Assembly (NCBI GenBank): GCA_002502855.1
Contig: DAQK01000021.1
Span: 1 to 64,000, forward strand
Direction of reading: 5' to 3'
DNA: 64,000 nucleotides
Source: Methanobacterium sp. UBA279
GTDB lineage: Archaea > Methanobacteriota > Methanobacteria > Methanobacteriales > Methanobacteriaceae
Part shown: positions 27,085-35,505 of the stretch, piece by piece
How the letters are laid out: the number at the start of each line of letters is the position of its first letter
How positions within the stretch are numbered: position 1 is the first letter of the stretch
The notes under the pieces: generated by a model
What the model saw: only the letters and a program-made list of their open reading frames with translations
The model's database searches: none
Told to the model about the DNA's origin: nothing
Program-made: the position numbers and the translations under genes

Positions 27085-27860
27085 TGATAAAAGTTAACCC
27101 AAAGATAAAAGTTTACCGATTCAACCATGAAATGGAATCTCCTGACTATGATACCTTTGAGGTGGATCCCCACCCCGGGATGACGGTTTTAAGCGCTTTA
27201 TTCCAGATCCAGGAGAAATACGATGATTCCCTGGCCTTCCGCTACTCCTGCCGGGGGGCGGTGTGTGGAACATGCGCCATGCTCATCAACAAGGTACCCC
27301 GCCTCGCCTGCCGTAGCCAGGTTAGAGATCTTCTGAAAGATAAGGTTCCTGAAACTGTTGCTGACGAGGATATATCCATGGCTGGTGAAGATATATACTG
27401 GAACCCTGAGGAAGAAGTATTGGTAGAACCCCTACCCCATTTACCTGTAATCAGGGACCTGGTGGTTGATATGGAACTCTTTTTCCAGTACTACCGCTTC
27501 GTAGAGCCAACTTTCCGTCCGGCAGGACCTGATCCAGAAAAAGAACGACTGATGGATCCCGGAGCGGTTAAAGAACTGGGGGTATACACCAACTGCATCC
27601 TCTGCGGTGCCTGCCATGCTGCCTGCCCGGTTGTGGGAGAAAACCCAGAATATCTGGGACCAGCAGCCCTGGCCAAACTGTACCGGTTCCACATAGACCC
27701 CCGGGAGGCCGAGGGAGACTCACGACTGGAAAAAGGAGATATCCCAAATGGCTGGTGGGCCTGTGAATCCTACGGAGACTGTTACCAGGTCTGCCCCAGG
27801 AATGTTCCCCCCATCATCGCCATAAGGCAGGCGATAAACCAGTTGAACAAAAGGAAATGA
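27084..27860 (+). CDS. Fumarate reductase / succinate dehydrogenase iron-sulfur subunit
   Basis: A 258-residue SdhB/FrdB-type protein. A [2Fe-2S] domain with CX4CX2CX11C (CRGAVCGTC...C) is followed by CX2CX2CX3CP (CILCGACHAACP) and CX5CX3CP (CESYGDCYQVCP) for the other clusters. It stops there: methanogen TfrB has a further HdrB-like cysteine-rich (CCG) half, and bacterial complexes add membrane anchor genes; neither is here or next door. The start is a GTG at 27084 whose first base is the last base of the flavoprotein stop (coupled translation). Cytoplasmic. Confidence 0.88.
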   Translation: MIKVNPKIKVYRFNHEMESPDYDTFEVDPHPGMTVLSALFQIQEKYDDSLAFRYSCRGAVCGTCAMLINKVPRLACRSQVRDLLKDKVPETVADEDISMAGEDIYWNPEEEVLVEPLPHLPVIRDLVVDMELFFQYYRFVEPTFRPAGPDPEKERLMDPGAVKELGVYTNCILCGACHAACPVVGENPEYLGPAALAKLYRFHIDPREAEGDSRLEKGDIPNGWWACESYGDCYQVCPRNVPPIIAIRQAINQLNKRK

Positions 27861-27915
27861 TAAAATAAATGTTTTAATCTTTAAAATTCATTTAAACTGT
27901 AGGTGAGCTGTTAAG

Positions 27916-29157
27916 ATGATATACATGTGTATGAACTGTAAAGTCTTTGTTTATGATGAGGAAAGGGGAGATGCCGAGTTGAACCTCGCCCCGGGAACCA
28001 GAGTGGATGATATACCTGATTCTTACCGCTGTCCTGTCTGCGGAGCCATTAAATGCTGTCTGCACCCCCTGGATGGTGAGAGCACTTCTCAAAGTGTGGA
28101 TAGTCAGGAACCCACCCAAAAGGATTTAAATTACTACCGGGCCCGTGCTAGGGAGAAACTCACCGGTTTATGTGGTGTTTATCCGGTGTGCAATGGTGAT
28201 CCGGAACACACCTGCGGCGGGCAGAAGTACGGCGCCCCCATTGGCATGGGAGGTGCCGGACAGGGTAAAAACTTCGAAGCGAACTACAAAGCCCTGGCAG
28301 AGTACCGGCTGAAGATGAAGATGGTCAAGCCCCACCGCCAGCCAGAGATGTCCACATCCTTCTTGGGATGGGATATTAAAGCCCCGGTAATGGGCGCGCC
28401 CTTATCCGGAGTGAAACACAACATGAACGATGCCATGGCCGAGGAAGACTTCTACTGGGGCCTTTTAAAGGGAGCAGAGGAATTTGGAACAATCGGTACC
28501 GTGGGGACCACCTCCAGCGCACCTAAAGATTTAGGGGTGACTACTGTAGGGAAGAATAACGGTTATGGGATCCCCTTCTTCAAACCCATGTCCCAAAAAC
28601 GGCTGCTTGAACTCTTCCAGCTTGCAGAAAAACTGGACGTAATTGCCATAGGAGTTGATCTGGGAGGTGCCGGGTCCACCTACTGGGATCACAGCGATAA
28701 AAGTGTGTACCGGAAGGGTGAAGATGATCTGAAGGAACTGGTGGACTCCACAGATAAACCGGTGATCTTCAAGGACATAATGAGTACAGAAGACGCGGTT
28801 AAGGTGGTTGATTCCGGTGCCAGTGCCTGCTACGTATCTAATCATGGTGGTAGGGTCTTAGATTACGGCCTGGGCGTGGCGGAGGTGCTCCCAGATATTG
28901 CGGAGGAGATAAACGGTAAGATGCCTCTCCTGGCGGATGGGACCGTGCGGACCGGGTTCGATGTCCTGAAAGTACTGGCGTTAGGTGCAGATATCGCCCT
29001 CATCGGCCGTCCCCTTTTGCAGGTATGCGTTGGCGGGGGAGCTGAGGCAGTTAAGATGTACTTCGATTATGTCTTAGCTGACTTCACCCGGGCCATGATA
29101 CTCACTGGATGCGACACACTTCATGAGGTTGATATGGATATCTTAGATAAAATTTAA
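27916..29157 (+). CDS. Rubredoxin-fused FMN-dependent alpha-hydroxy-acid dehydrogenase-like protein
   Basis: Residues 1-45 form a rubredoxin-like iron site with C5/C8 and C39/C42 (CMNC, CPVC). The remainder is a FMN-dependent alpha-hydroxy-acid dehydrogenase-type TIM barrel, with the catalytic histidine in SNHGGRVLDYG and phosphate-binding LLADGTVRTGFDVLK...IGRP. A cysteine-containing segment (CGVYPVCNGDPEHTC) precedes the barrel and could bind a metal. It lies 55 bp after the iron-sulfur subunit on the same strand. Such a protein could pass electrons between a hydroxy-acid or flavin pool and the fumarate reductase; that is inference. Confidence 0.85.
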   Translation: MIYMCMNCKVFVYDEERGDAELNLAPGTRVDDIPDSYRCPVCGAIKCCLHPLDGESTSQSVDSQEPTQKDLNYYRARAREKLTGLCGVYPVCNGDPEHTCGGQKYGAPIGMGGAGQGKNFEANYKALAEYRLKMKMVKPHRQPEMSTSFLGWDIKAPVMGAPLSGVKHNMNDAMAEEDFYWGLLKGAEEFGTIGTVGTTSSAPKDLGVTTVGKNNGYGIPFFKPMSQKRLLELFQLAEKLDVIAIGVDLGGAGSTYWDHSDKSVYRKGEDDLKELVDSTDKPVIFKDIMSTEDAVKVVDSGASACYVSNHGGRVLDYGLGVAEVLPDIAEEINGKMPLLADGTVRTGFDVLKVLALGADIALIGRPLLQVCVGGGAEAVKMYFDYVLADFTRAMILTGCDTLHEVDMDILDKI

Positions 29158-29159
29158 GC

Positions 29160-29280
29160 CATATTAACCTTTTTTTTCAAGGGTGGGGTACTTGTTAACC
29201 CTTTTTAAGCCTTATTAAACCCTACTTTTAAGGGGGGGGTATTGTTGACCCTTTTTTCAAGGAGATCCTTGTTAACCCCT
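29160..29280. repeat. Degenerate repeats with T-runs between convergent genes
   Basis: Three to four imperfect copies of TTGTTAACCCTTTTTT(C/A)AAGG separated by G-rich stretches. The T-runs probably end the fumC operon transcript. The last copy overlaps the 3' end of the acyltransferase gene. Confidence 0.4.
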
Positions 29281-30369
29281 CATTCCGAAAATGGTTCTGA
29301 TTCCGGGGATTCTCCTTACAACTTCGATGGTGGCTATTGTAAATACGAAGCTCAAGAGCATGATGAGGATAACCTGGACTACCATCTGATCGGGTATCCA
29401 GCTTAAGAGGTAGTAGGCGAACATGTTGATCCAGACTATGTGGAATATGTATATGGGGAATGACACCGCGGAAAGGTACAGTGTAGTTTTATTTTTAAAT
29501 TCCAGGTAATGTTTGCCCATACCCATTAAACTCAGCACCCCCACCCATAGGAGGAGGCTGGTCCATATTTTTATTAAAAATCCGGCGATGATGGTTGATA
29601 GGGAGACCGCTGTAGTGGTAACTGCACTTTCTCCAGAGCCAATGCTACCTGCAGTTATTGAAACATATATAGCGGTTAAAACAACGAATGGGATGAACAA
29701 ATGCCACCTATACTTTTCCAGTTTTTCCTGGACACCGTCGTCGGATAACAGGAAGTAACCGAATACAAAAAGTAGGAAGAACTCCACCACACTTTTTTCA
29801 GGATATATGTTGAAAAAATAACTTCCTATGGCCAATGGAAAGACCAGTAAAAGGAGTTTAGGCATGGTGTGCTTTTCTATGGGGAAGTTGCGTTTGCCAG
29901 ATTTCAGGATAAAGGGAAGTGCCAGTAGTGATACTATAAACAGGTATAGCAGGAACCATAAAGGACCAAACATCAATCCATTACCTAAGTTAGCTGGATT
30001 GGTGAGGATATTTGCCCATGAACTCAGGAAACTCCCGGTATAACCACTATAGAGGAATCCGAAGTATATGCTGAGGGGTATCACCAGGATCATACCGGCG
30101 ACCATGGGGACCAGGAGCTTCGACACCCTCTCCCGTAGATACTGGTTTGTGTTTCTCTTTTTAAGGGAATAGAACGTTGCAATCCCGGCGATTACAAATA
30201 AGAGCTGCATAAACCAGGGAGCAAAGGTTAAAATAAATGCGTTTGCAAAAATGTTGTTCGCCACGTTGAAATAATACGATCCAATACCACTGTAGATGAG
30301 CAAAGTGTGATAAGGGAAGAGTACCAGAATTATAAGCCATCGCAGATTGTCCATAAAATATTTTCGCAT
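29272..30369 (-). CDS. Acyltransferase family 3 membrane protein
   Basis: A polytopic membrane protein of about 365 residues with ten or more helices. The N-terminus MRKYFMDNLRWLIILVLFPYHTLL contains the RW...H pattern of the OafA/YrhL-like acyltransferase 3 family, whose conserved first-helix His is essential in studied members. These enzymes usually O-acylate surface sugars. ATG 30369 is chosen over 30378 for family fit. Divergent from the padR operon; no sugar genes adjacent. Confidence 0.82.
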   Translation of the reverse strand: MRKYFMDNLRWLIILVLFPYHTLLIYSGIGSYYFNVANNIFANAFILTFAPWFMQLLFVIAGIATFYSLKKRNTNQYLRERVSKLLVPMVAGMILVIPLSIYFGFLYSGYTGSFLSSWANILTNPANLGNGLMFGPLWFLLYLFIVSLLALPFILKSGKRNFPIEKHTMPKLLLLVFPLAIGSYFFNIYPEKSVVEFFLLFVFGYFLLSDDGVQEKLEKYRWHLFIPFVVLTAIYVSITAGSIGSGESAVTTTAVSLSTIIAGFLIKIWTSLLLWVGVLSLMGMGKHYLEFKNKTTLYLSAVSFPIYIFHIVWINMFAYYLLSWIPDQMVVQVILIMLLSFVFTIATIEVVRRIPGIRTIFGMRG

Positions 30370-30635
30370 AGAAATCAAACTTCACGAGTATTAACACTAT
30401 CAAAACTATTACGAGCTTTTATAGGAGAGTTCATCCAGTTAATTATATAGTTATTTCCAGAAGGTAAAGATATCATTTACTATTTAAATTTCACAAACTC
30501 TTTTTGTCGTTGATATTATTCACATTACTGCTTAGAATCTTCACAAAATTTTGTGAGAAATTTCAAAGGGACCAAAATTTATATTCTATGCATATAATAT
30601 ACTAATTGCAGAATATAGCTGGTGATGTGCTTACT

Positions 30636-31181
30636 ATGGAACTATCAGATATCGAAGCAGCCGTACTAGGACTCTTATACGAGGAACCCCAGTACGGTTA
30701 TCAGCTGGAGAAGACAATTGAAGGATGGGGAATGCGAAACTGGACTCGGATAGGATTTTCCTCCATATACTACGTCCTCAAGAAGCTTGAAAAGAAGGAA
30801 CTCGTGACCTCCAAAATGGAGGCGGTGGAGGGGAAACCCTCTCGTAAGGTGTTCACCATAACCAGTAAAGGAAGGGAAGTCATGAAAGAAAAGGTCCGCT
30901 ACCTTCTCTCATGGAGTATGAAGTATATAAATCCCTTTGACCTCGGCCTGGCCTACCTCAACTATCTGGAACCTACCGAAGTAGTGGAGTGCCTGGAAAA
31001 CTACTTGAAATCGGCTGAAGGCAGGATTAAATTCTTAGAAAGCTCAGTAAAGACTCAGGAAACATTAAATTCACCTTACCATATCGTAGCACTCTTTAGC
31101 AGACCATTATCCCAGCTTAAAACAGAGATGGAATGGGTGGAACAGTTCATCCAGAAAATCAAGGAAGAAGAAAACCTTTGA
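30636..31181 (+). CDS. PadR-family transcriptional regulator
   Basis: A 181-residue PadR protein: winged helix at the N-terminus (IEAAVLGLLYEEPQYGYQLEK) with the family's YxLxKxLEK block, and a C-terminal helical dimerisation region. PadR proteins usually repress neighbouring genes until a ligand binds. It heads a same-strand group that runs to about 32920, including a GyrI-like ligand-binding protein and two small membrane proteins. ATG 30636 has GGTGATGT upstream. A TATA-like TATTCTATGCATATAATA lies near 30582-30599. Confidence 0.88.
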   Translation: MELSDIEAAVLGLLYEEPQYGYQLEKTIEGWGMRNWTRIGFSSIYYVLKKLEKKELVTSKMEAVEGKPSRKVFTITSKGREVMKEKVRYLLSWSMKYINPFDLGLAYLNYLEPTEVVECLENYLKSAEGRIKFLESSVKTQETLNSPYHIVALFSRPLSQLKTEMEWVEQFIQKIKEEENL

Positions 31182-31231
31182 ATAAAAAAGGGAGATGAAA
31201 CCCTTGGGATTATATGAGGAGGTGAGATAAA

Positions 31232-31693
31232 ATGGAAATTGTAGAGAAGAAAATAGGAGAAAGACAGGTAGCCTACATAAGTTATAAAGGTTCCTTTGAG
31301 GAAATCCCAGTTCTCATGGGGGAAGTGGTTGGATTCGTAATGGCCAAGGGCCTGCAGATGATGGGCCCGCCATTTGGAGTGTTCTACAACAGCCCCCAGG
31401 AAGTGCCGGTTGAAGAGGTTATGTATAAAATTGGAATACCATTCGATGGCGAAGCAGAAGAAGAAGGCCGGGTGAAGATCAAAACAGAACCAGAAAAACT
31501 GGTACTATCCACCATATATAAAGGCCCATACAGTGAATGTGGAACTGCAATCGGAGCACTGGCCGAATACGCCTACAAGAACGGTTACGAGATCATCGGC
31601 CCCCTCACAGAAACTTACCTCTCCGACCCTAACGAAACACCGGAAGACCAGCTGGTAACCGAGGAATGGTTCCCGGTGATGAAGAAATCATAA
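31232..31693 (+). CDS. GyrI-like (AraC effector-binding domain) small-molecule-binding protein
   Basis: A 153-residue stand-alone GyrI/SOUL-type domain with the duplicated beta-alpha-beta pattern (QVAYISYKGSFEEIPVLMGE and LVLSTIYKGPYSECGTAI) and a closing glutamate-rich end (PVMKKS). Such domains bind or modify small hydrophobic compounds. Being in a PadR-led group suggests a sensor or detoxification role, which is inference. AGGAGGTGAG ribosome site. Confidence 0.82.
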   Translation: MEIVEKKIGERQVAYISYKGSFEEIPVLMGEVVGFVMAKGLQMMGPPFGVFYNSPQEVPVEEVMYKIGIPFDGEAEEEGRVKIKTEPEKLVLSTIYKGPYSECGTAIGALAEYAYKNGYEIIGPLTETYLSDPNETPEDQLVTEEWFPVMKKS

Positions 31694-31750
31694 ACAGATT
31701 TCTTAAATTTTTTTTGTTAGGGAATAAAAAAATGAATTAAAATTGGGGGG

Positions 31751-32134
31751 GTGGAAAAAGTGAACAAAAACCTTAAACTGGTCCTCTTCGGATTCTTAGT
31801 CTGGTTAATCCCATTCCTAGTATCCTTCGTAGTTTTCCCTTTAAAGGAGACCATGAGGCCCTTATTTGAGTCCATAATGCCCCTGGTTCTTACAGTAACG
31901 GTAATAATCCTTGCCTACTATTATCTGAAGGATCTGGATGCAAACTTCGCAAAAGAAGGGATAATAGCTGGTGTGGTATGGTTTATAATTTCTATCATCA
32001 TAGACCTGGCTCTGTTTTTACCAGCAAGCCCTATGCAGATGAGCTTTGCAGATTACATCATGGACATTGGCCTGACCTATGTGATGATCCCGGTTATAAC
32101 CACTGGAATGGGTTACCTGGCTCAAAATCTTTAA
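31751..32134 (+). CDS. Small four-helix membrane protein, paralogue 1
   Basis: About 127 residues with four transmembrane helices; not a family I can name. It shares FGFLVWLIPF, YYLKDLDANFAKEGIIAGVVW with the next gene's FGFIVWLIPT and YFKDITSHFVREGIIIAVVW, so the two arose by tandem duplication. The start is a GTG (31751 or the in-frame GTG at 31760, which lies just after GGTGGAAAA). The two may pair in the membrane. Position inside the PadR group suggests PadR control. Confidence 0.72.
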   Translation: MEKVNKNLKLVLFGFLVWLIPFLVSFVVFPLKETMRPLFESIMPLVLTVTVIILAYYYLKDLDANFAKEGIIAGVVWFIISIIIDLALFLPASPMQMSFADYIMDIGLTYVMIPVITTGMGYLAQNL

Positions 32135-32173
32135 GATGTCCCACTCCCCATATTGTATTTAGAGGGGAAATTC

Positions 32174-32566
32174 ATGGATTTCAAGAAAATTTTAGAGATC
32201 ATAGGTTTCGGGTTTATAGTCTGGCTTATACCAACCATAGTCACTTATTTTGCATCAGATGCAGGTAGTATGCAGCTTTACGACTTCACTGCATCGGTGG
32301 CCATAGGCGGGTCTGCAGTGGTGCTTAGCTATATTTACTTCAAGGATATCACCTCCCACTTTGTCCGGGAAGGAATTATCATTGCCGTAGTGTGGCTAGT
32401 GATAACTTTGGTACTGGATGTGGTTTTGATATTCCTGGGTGTAAGTAAAACCAGTCTGCTTGAATATGCAGTTACAGTTGTACCTTTATATGTAATAATA
32501 CCTGCCATCACCATTGGTTTTGGGCTTTACCTCGACCAGATGGTGGCAAATGTCAGTGTTTATTAG
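32174..32566 (+). CDS. Small four-helix membrane protein, paralogue 2
   Basis: About 130 residues, four helices, similar to the preceding gene throughout. ATG 32174 follows GAGGGGAAATTC; the longer open frame adds seven residues without a ribosome site. The charged FKDITSHFVREG loop between helices 2 and 3 is the best conserved part. Function unknown. Confidence 0.72.
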   Translation: MDFKKILEIIGFGFIVWLIPTIVTYFASDAGSMQLYDFTASVAIGGSAVVLSYIYFKDITSHFVREGIIIAVVWLVITLVLDVVLIFLGVSKTSLLEYAVTVVPLYVIIPAITIGFGLYLDQMVANVSVY

Positions 32567-32581
32567 GGGGGGGGTGATACC

Positions 32582-32920
32582 ATGCCAGATGTGGAGTTGA
32601 AGTTCATAGGAACGGAACAACTGAGTAAGGAGAAGCCATTTGAAGATTCTGAATTCCTGTACTTAACCACCAGGACCTTATTCGGGGATAAACTACCAGA
32701 AATAATAGAAAAATTAAAATCATGGAGCATCGACGAACACCAGTGGGGTGACGCCTACTTCGTCGACGCCCGTGTGGTAGGGAATAAAACCTATTTCTCC
32801 CTTAGGATGAACTACCGCAGCATCCCCGCACTCTCCAAGGAAGAAAGCACCCAATTTCTCTACGACATCATCGAAAGCTTCACCCTGTATCTCAATGAGA
32901 TCGAATGGTTGGAAGAGTGA
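32582..32920 (+). CDS. Hypothetical acidic protein
   Basis: A 112-residue soluble protein, Glu-rich, with no recognised domain. It starts after a G-run ribosome site (GGGGGGTGATACC) and is 15 bp from the previous gene, so it probably belongs to the same operon. Segments FEDSEFLYLTTRTLFGDKLP and TQFLYDIIESFTLYLNEIEW suggest an alpha/beta fold. Confidence 0.6.
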   Translation: MPDVELKFIGTEQLSKEKPFEDSEFLYLTTRTLFGDKLPEIIEKLKSWSIDEHQWGDAYFVDARVVGNKTYFSLRMNYRSIPALSKEESTQFLYDIIESFTLYLNEIEWLEE

Positions 32921-32941
32921 AAAATTAATCGAAGATTTAAA

Positions 32942-33628
32942 ATGGACTTTGAAGATATTATAGGGGAACTGGAATCCCTCAAAACCCCGAAGACATAGCA
33001 GGCATGGCCCGATTCGGTATCAAGTCAAACAAGGCCTACGGGGTGAGGATGCCCGAGCTAACCAGTATAGCCCGGGAGGTAGGTAAAAACCACCAGCTTG
33101 CAGAGGAGCTCTGGGAGCACGTACACCGAGACCAGGATCCTGGCCTGCATGGTAGACGACCCCAAACTGGTGAGTGAGGAGCAAATGGAAAGATGGGCCC
33201 TGGAATTCAATTCATGGGACGTCTGCGACCAGTGCTGCATGAGACTATTCCGAAAAACCCCTTATGCCTACCAGAAGGTAGAAGAGTGGAGTAAACGGGA
33301 TGAAGAATTCGTTAAAAGAGCCGCCTTTACCTTAATTGCTACCTTAGCAGTGTATGATAAAAAGGCGGACGATGAGAAATTTGAAGAGCTTTTCCCCATC
33401 ATCACCAGAGAATCCGGTGATGAGAGAAACTTCGTTAAAAAGGCGGTTAACTGGGCTTTAAGACAGATTGGCAAACGCAACCTGAGTTTGAACAGGAAAG
33501 CCATAGCAGTTGCAGGAAAAATTGACCAGTTAGACTCCAGAAGTGCTAAATGGATAGCAAAAGACGCCATAAGAGAATTGGAAAGTGATAAAGTTCTAGA
33601 AAGGTTACGTAAGAAACAAAATTCGTAA
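32942..33628 (+). pseudogene. Frameshifted DNA alkylation repair (AlkD-like) protein
   Basis: Three frames join into a HEAT-like AlkD/COG4912 protein: MDFEDIIGELESLK, then MARFGIKSNKAYGVRMPELT...AEELWE, then TYTETRILACMVDDP through RNFVKKAVNWALRQIGKRN to the stop. The first break is an A lost from a run (AAAACCCC), the second a change of one base near CTCTGGGAGCACG. From 33098 the rest is open. AlkD homologues remove alkylated bases. Either true decay or homopolymer sequencing error. Confidence 0.75.
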
Positions 33629-33689
33629 ATTTAACACAAATCCAAATCCAAAAAAAGATATGGGGTTAAAAAAGTTTTTTAGAGTGGTT

Positions 33690-33839
33690 TTAGTCGCTTT
33701 TTTTAACTATGAGCTTGTCGCCGTCTATCTGCAAGTTTACGTAATCGCCGTGCTTTATTCCCACTCTGTTTACCCAGTTAACGGGTAAAGTAACACGGAA
33801 CCGTTTGTTGCAATATACGAGCCTCTTTTTGCTTTTAAT
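33690..33839 (-). CDS. AbrB/SpoVT-type DNA-binding protein
   Basis: A swapped-hairpin AbrB-like domain: RVTLPVNWVNRVGIKHGDYVNLQIDGDKLIV is the typical pattern. An AUU at 33839 sits 5 nt after a perfect GGAGGTG, giving a 49-residue protein that starts MKSKKRLVYC. The upstream ATG at 33881 gives a Gly/Ser-rich N-terminus and has no good ribosome site. Palindromes at 33860-33915 would then lie in its promoter. Probably an autoregulator or an antitoxin without an adjacent toxin. Confidence 0.62.
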   Translation of the reverse strand: MKSKKRLVYCNKRFRVTLPVNWVNRVGIKHGDYVNLQIDGDKLIVKKSD

Positions 33840-33859
33840 TGAACCACCTCCGCGGTTCT

Positions 33860-33915
33860 GGTCACTGGACCACTTTTTCATTCAACTCTTTTTAAGTCAC
33901 CGCCATTCTGGTGAC
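33860..33915. promoter_or_regulatory. Two palindromes upstream of the AbrB-like gene
   Basis: GTCACC-N8-GGTGAC at 33896-33915 and GGTC-ACTG-GACC at 33860-33871, sharing TTCTGGT next to each. AbrB-type proteins often bind such repeats in their own promoter. If the upstream ATG is used, the second palindrome would fall in coding sequence. Confidence 0.45.
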
Positions 33916-34141
33916 CACCATTATTATGTTCTCAGACCTTAAATAATTGGTTATTAACTGTTAACTTGAGAGATAATAATTTGGAATTTAGATCTGGGAA
34001 AATACCGTTGCAAAGCAGTATTTAATATTTTGCGGGTTATAATTTAAAACTGGAGATTTATGTTAAATATAAATAAAATTTTATTCAGAATAAGTTTAGA
34101 GTAGATTTAGTTTAATATTTTAAAATGTTGGTGAAATTAAC

Positions 34142-34348
34142 ATGGCAAAAAAGATAAAACAATTAGTGGTAGGCATAACCCGAGAGGGCGATATAGTGGT
34201 TAAAAGTGCTAGAGGTAGGATTTATCCGGTTAAAAAGGCGGATGATCTAAAATTCAGCTGTGAAGATCTGTTCACGGATGTAGAAAAGGAATTATTCGCC
34301 ACTATAGATACTGAAGCTCAGCCTTGGGAATGTATTTTGATTGAATAA
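34142..34348 (+). CDS. Small hypothetical protein
   Basis: A 68-residue basic-then-acidic protein (MAKKIKQLVVGITREGDIVV ... CEDLFTDVEKELF) with a beta-rich N-terminal part. No family recognised. It has a TTGGTGAAATTAAC ribosome site and a clear start. Stand-alone, with about 260 bp of A/T-rich DNA upstream. Confidence 0.55.
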   Translation: MAKKIKQLVVGITREGDIVVKSARGRIYPVKKADDLKFSCEDLFTDVEKELFATIDTEAQPWECILIE

Positions 34349-34411
34349 AAAAAATATAAGGGAGGTCTAACTAATAACACCTCCCATCCCCGACATGCTT
34401 GATAGACGGAT

Positions 34412-34921
34412 TTACCGGAAATATAAAACCTTTTTTATATATTCAGTAAAATAAACACTGTAATTTAGATAGGAAGCAATGGTCACCCATACGAGGTATG
34501 GAACCAACAGTAACCCGGCTGGTCTAGACACTCGATAGAAAACGATGATATTGGCCAGTATAGTCATCCATAGTATAATTACAGTCAAAAGCCCTTCTAG
34601 GAGGGAATGTAAACCAAAAAATATGACCGACCATAGAATATTTAGTACAAGCTGCACTGCAAAGACTGAAAGGGCAATTTTAACATCTTTACGGTCAACA
34701 CATTCCTTCCAAACCAGAAACAATGCAACACCTATTAATACATAAAGTGTGGTCCATACTGGTCCGAAAACCCAATTTGGTGGTGCCCAGGATGGTTTTG
34801 CCAGGGTAGCATACCAGGTGGGGATCTGAGACGAGGTGAATATAGTTCCTACTGCCCCGGCTATAAAAACAATTATTATAGAAACAATCAACCGAGGTAT
34901 ATCTTTAAGGTTTAAATCCAT
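34412..34921 (-). CDS. tspO: TspO/MBR family membrane protein
   Basis: A 169-residue five-helix TspO (translocator protein) homologue. The hallmark PTWYATLAKPSWAPPNWVFGPVW of helix 1-2 is present in parts (WYATLAKPSWAPP, FGPVWTTLY), as is the NILWSVIFFG block. Relatives bind porphyrins and sterols and act in stress responses. Ribosome site GAGGGTATTAAG. Monocistronic. Confidence 0.9.
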   Translation of the reverse strand: MDLNLKDIPRLIVSIIIVFIAGAVGTIFTSSQIPTWYATLAKPSWAPPNWVFGPVWTTLYVLIGVALFLVWKECVDRKDVKIALSVFAVQLVLNILWSVIFFGLHSLLEGLLTVIILWMTILANIIVFYRVSRPAGLLLVPYLVWVTIASYLNYSVYFTEYIKKVLYFR

Positions 34922-34979
34922 CTTAATACCCTCTAGATCTCTTTTTCACATTTTAATCAATTTTTCACTATTTTTTTAT

Positions 34980-35222
34980 ACATACTATGTTGGTTACATC
35001 CACCAGTTTCCATACATAGGATTTTCTTACCAGTACATATCAACACTGGATGAGAAGTATAAAAAACGGGGGAGCGGTTATACCAGTGATATGAGACGGT
35101 ACGATATGCGGATTCCGGTTATAACACCTTCCTTGAAGTACCAGCACTTACTGGAGGTTGTAAGGTATGCTGAGAGGGGGTTTGAACGGATGAAAGGGCG
35201 CCAAAAATTAAAAAAATTATAA
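34980..35222 (+). other. Possible gene fragment, basic C-terminal piece
   Basis: About 80 residues open to the stop: YQYISTLDEKYKKRGSGYTS and YDMRIPVITPSLKYQHLLEV read like real protein, but there is no start codon after the tspO promoter region and the frame continues upstream only antisense to tspO. Probably the 3' remnant of a lost gene. Not identified. Confidence 0.35.
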
Positions 35223-35271
35223 CTTTGAAAAACATATATACTTTGAAAATCAATATTATATTGTGATTCTT

Positions 35272-35505
35272 ATGAGTTGTGAGACAAAAATTTCAAAGGG
35301 TTTTCAAACTGTTGTTCCTTCAGATGTGAGGAAGAAGTTCAGCATCGATCCAGGGGATATTGTGGAATGGCAGATCACCGAAGAAGGGGTGAAGCTTAGT
35401 TTCCGTAAGAAAGTAACCATCGAAGACATTTTTGGAATGGTGGATGGGCCGAAAACAGATGCTGTGGAACTTAAAAAGAAGGTGCAAAGAGGAGAGAAAA
35501 TTTGA
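35272..35505 (+). CDS. AbrB/MazE-type antitoxin, module 1
   Basis: A 77-residue protein with a swapped-hairpin DNA-binding domain (SKGFQTVVPSDVRKKFSIDP, GDIVEWQIT) and a C-terminal tail that would bind the toxin (VELKKKVQRGEKI). ATG 35272 follows GTGATTCTT. It overlaps its PIN partner by 4 nt. Very similar to the second module at 36384. Confidence 0.83.
   Translation: MSCETKISKGFQTVVPSDVRKKFSIDPGDIVEWQITEEGVKLSFRKKVTIEDIFGMVDGPKTDAVELKKKVQRGEKI

Noticed and set aside
27084..27860. Calling the iron-sulfur subunit TfrB
   Set aside because: The protein ends before the cysteine-rich CCG half that defines methanogen TfrB.
34836..34979. Antisense start of an open frame continuing into the 34980-35222 fragment
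   Set aside because: It runs antisense to tspO, and the translation looks like a shadow until about 34980.
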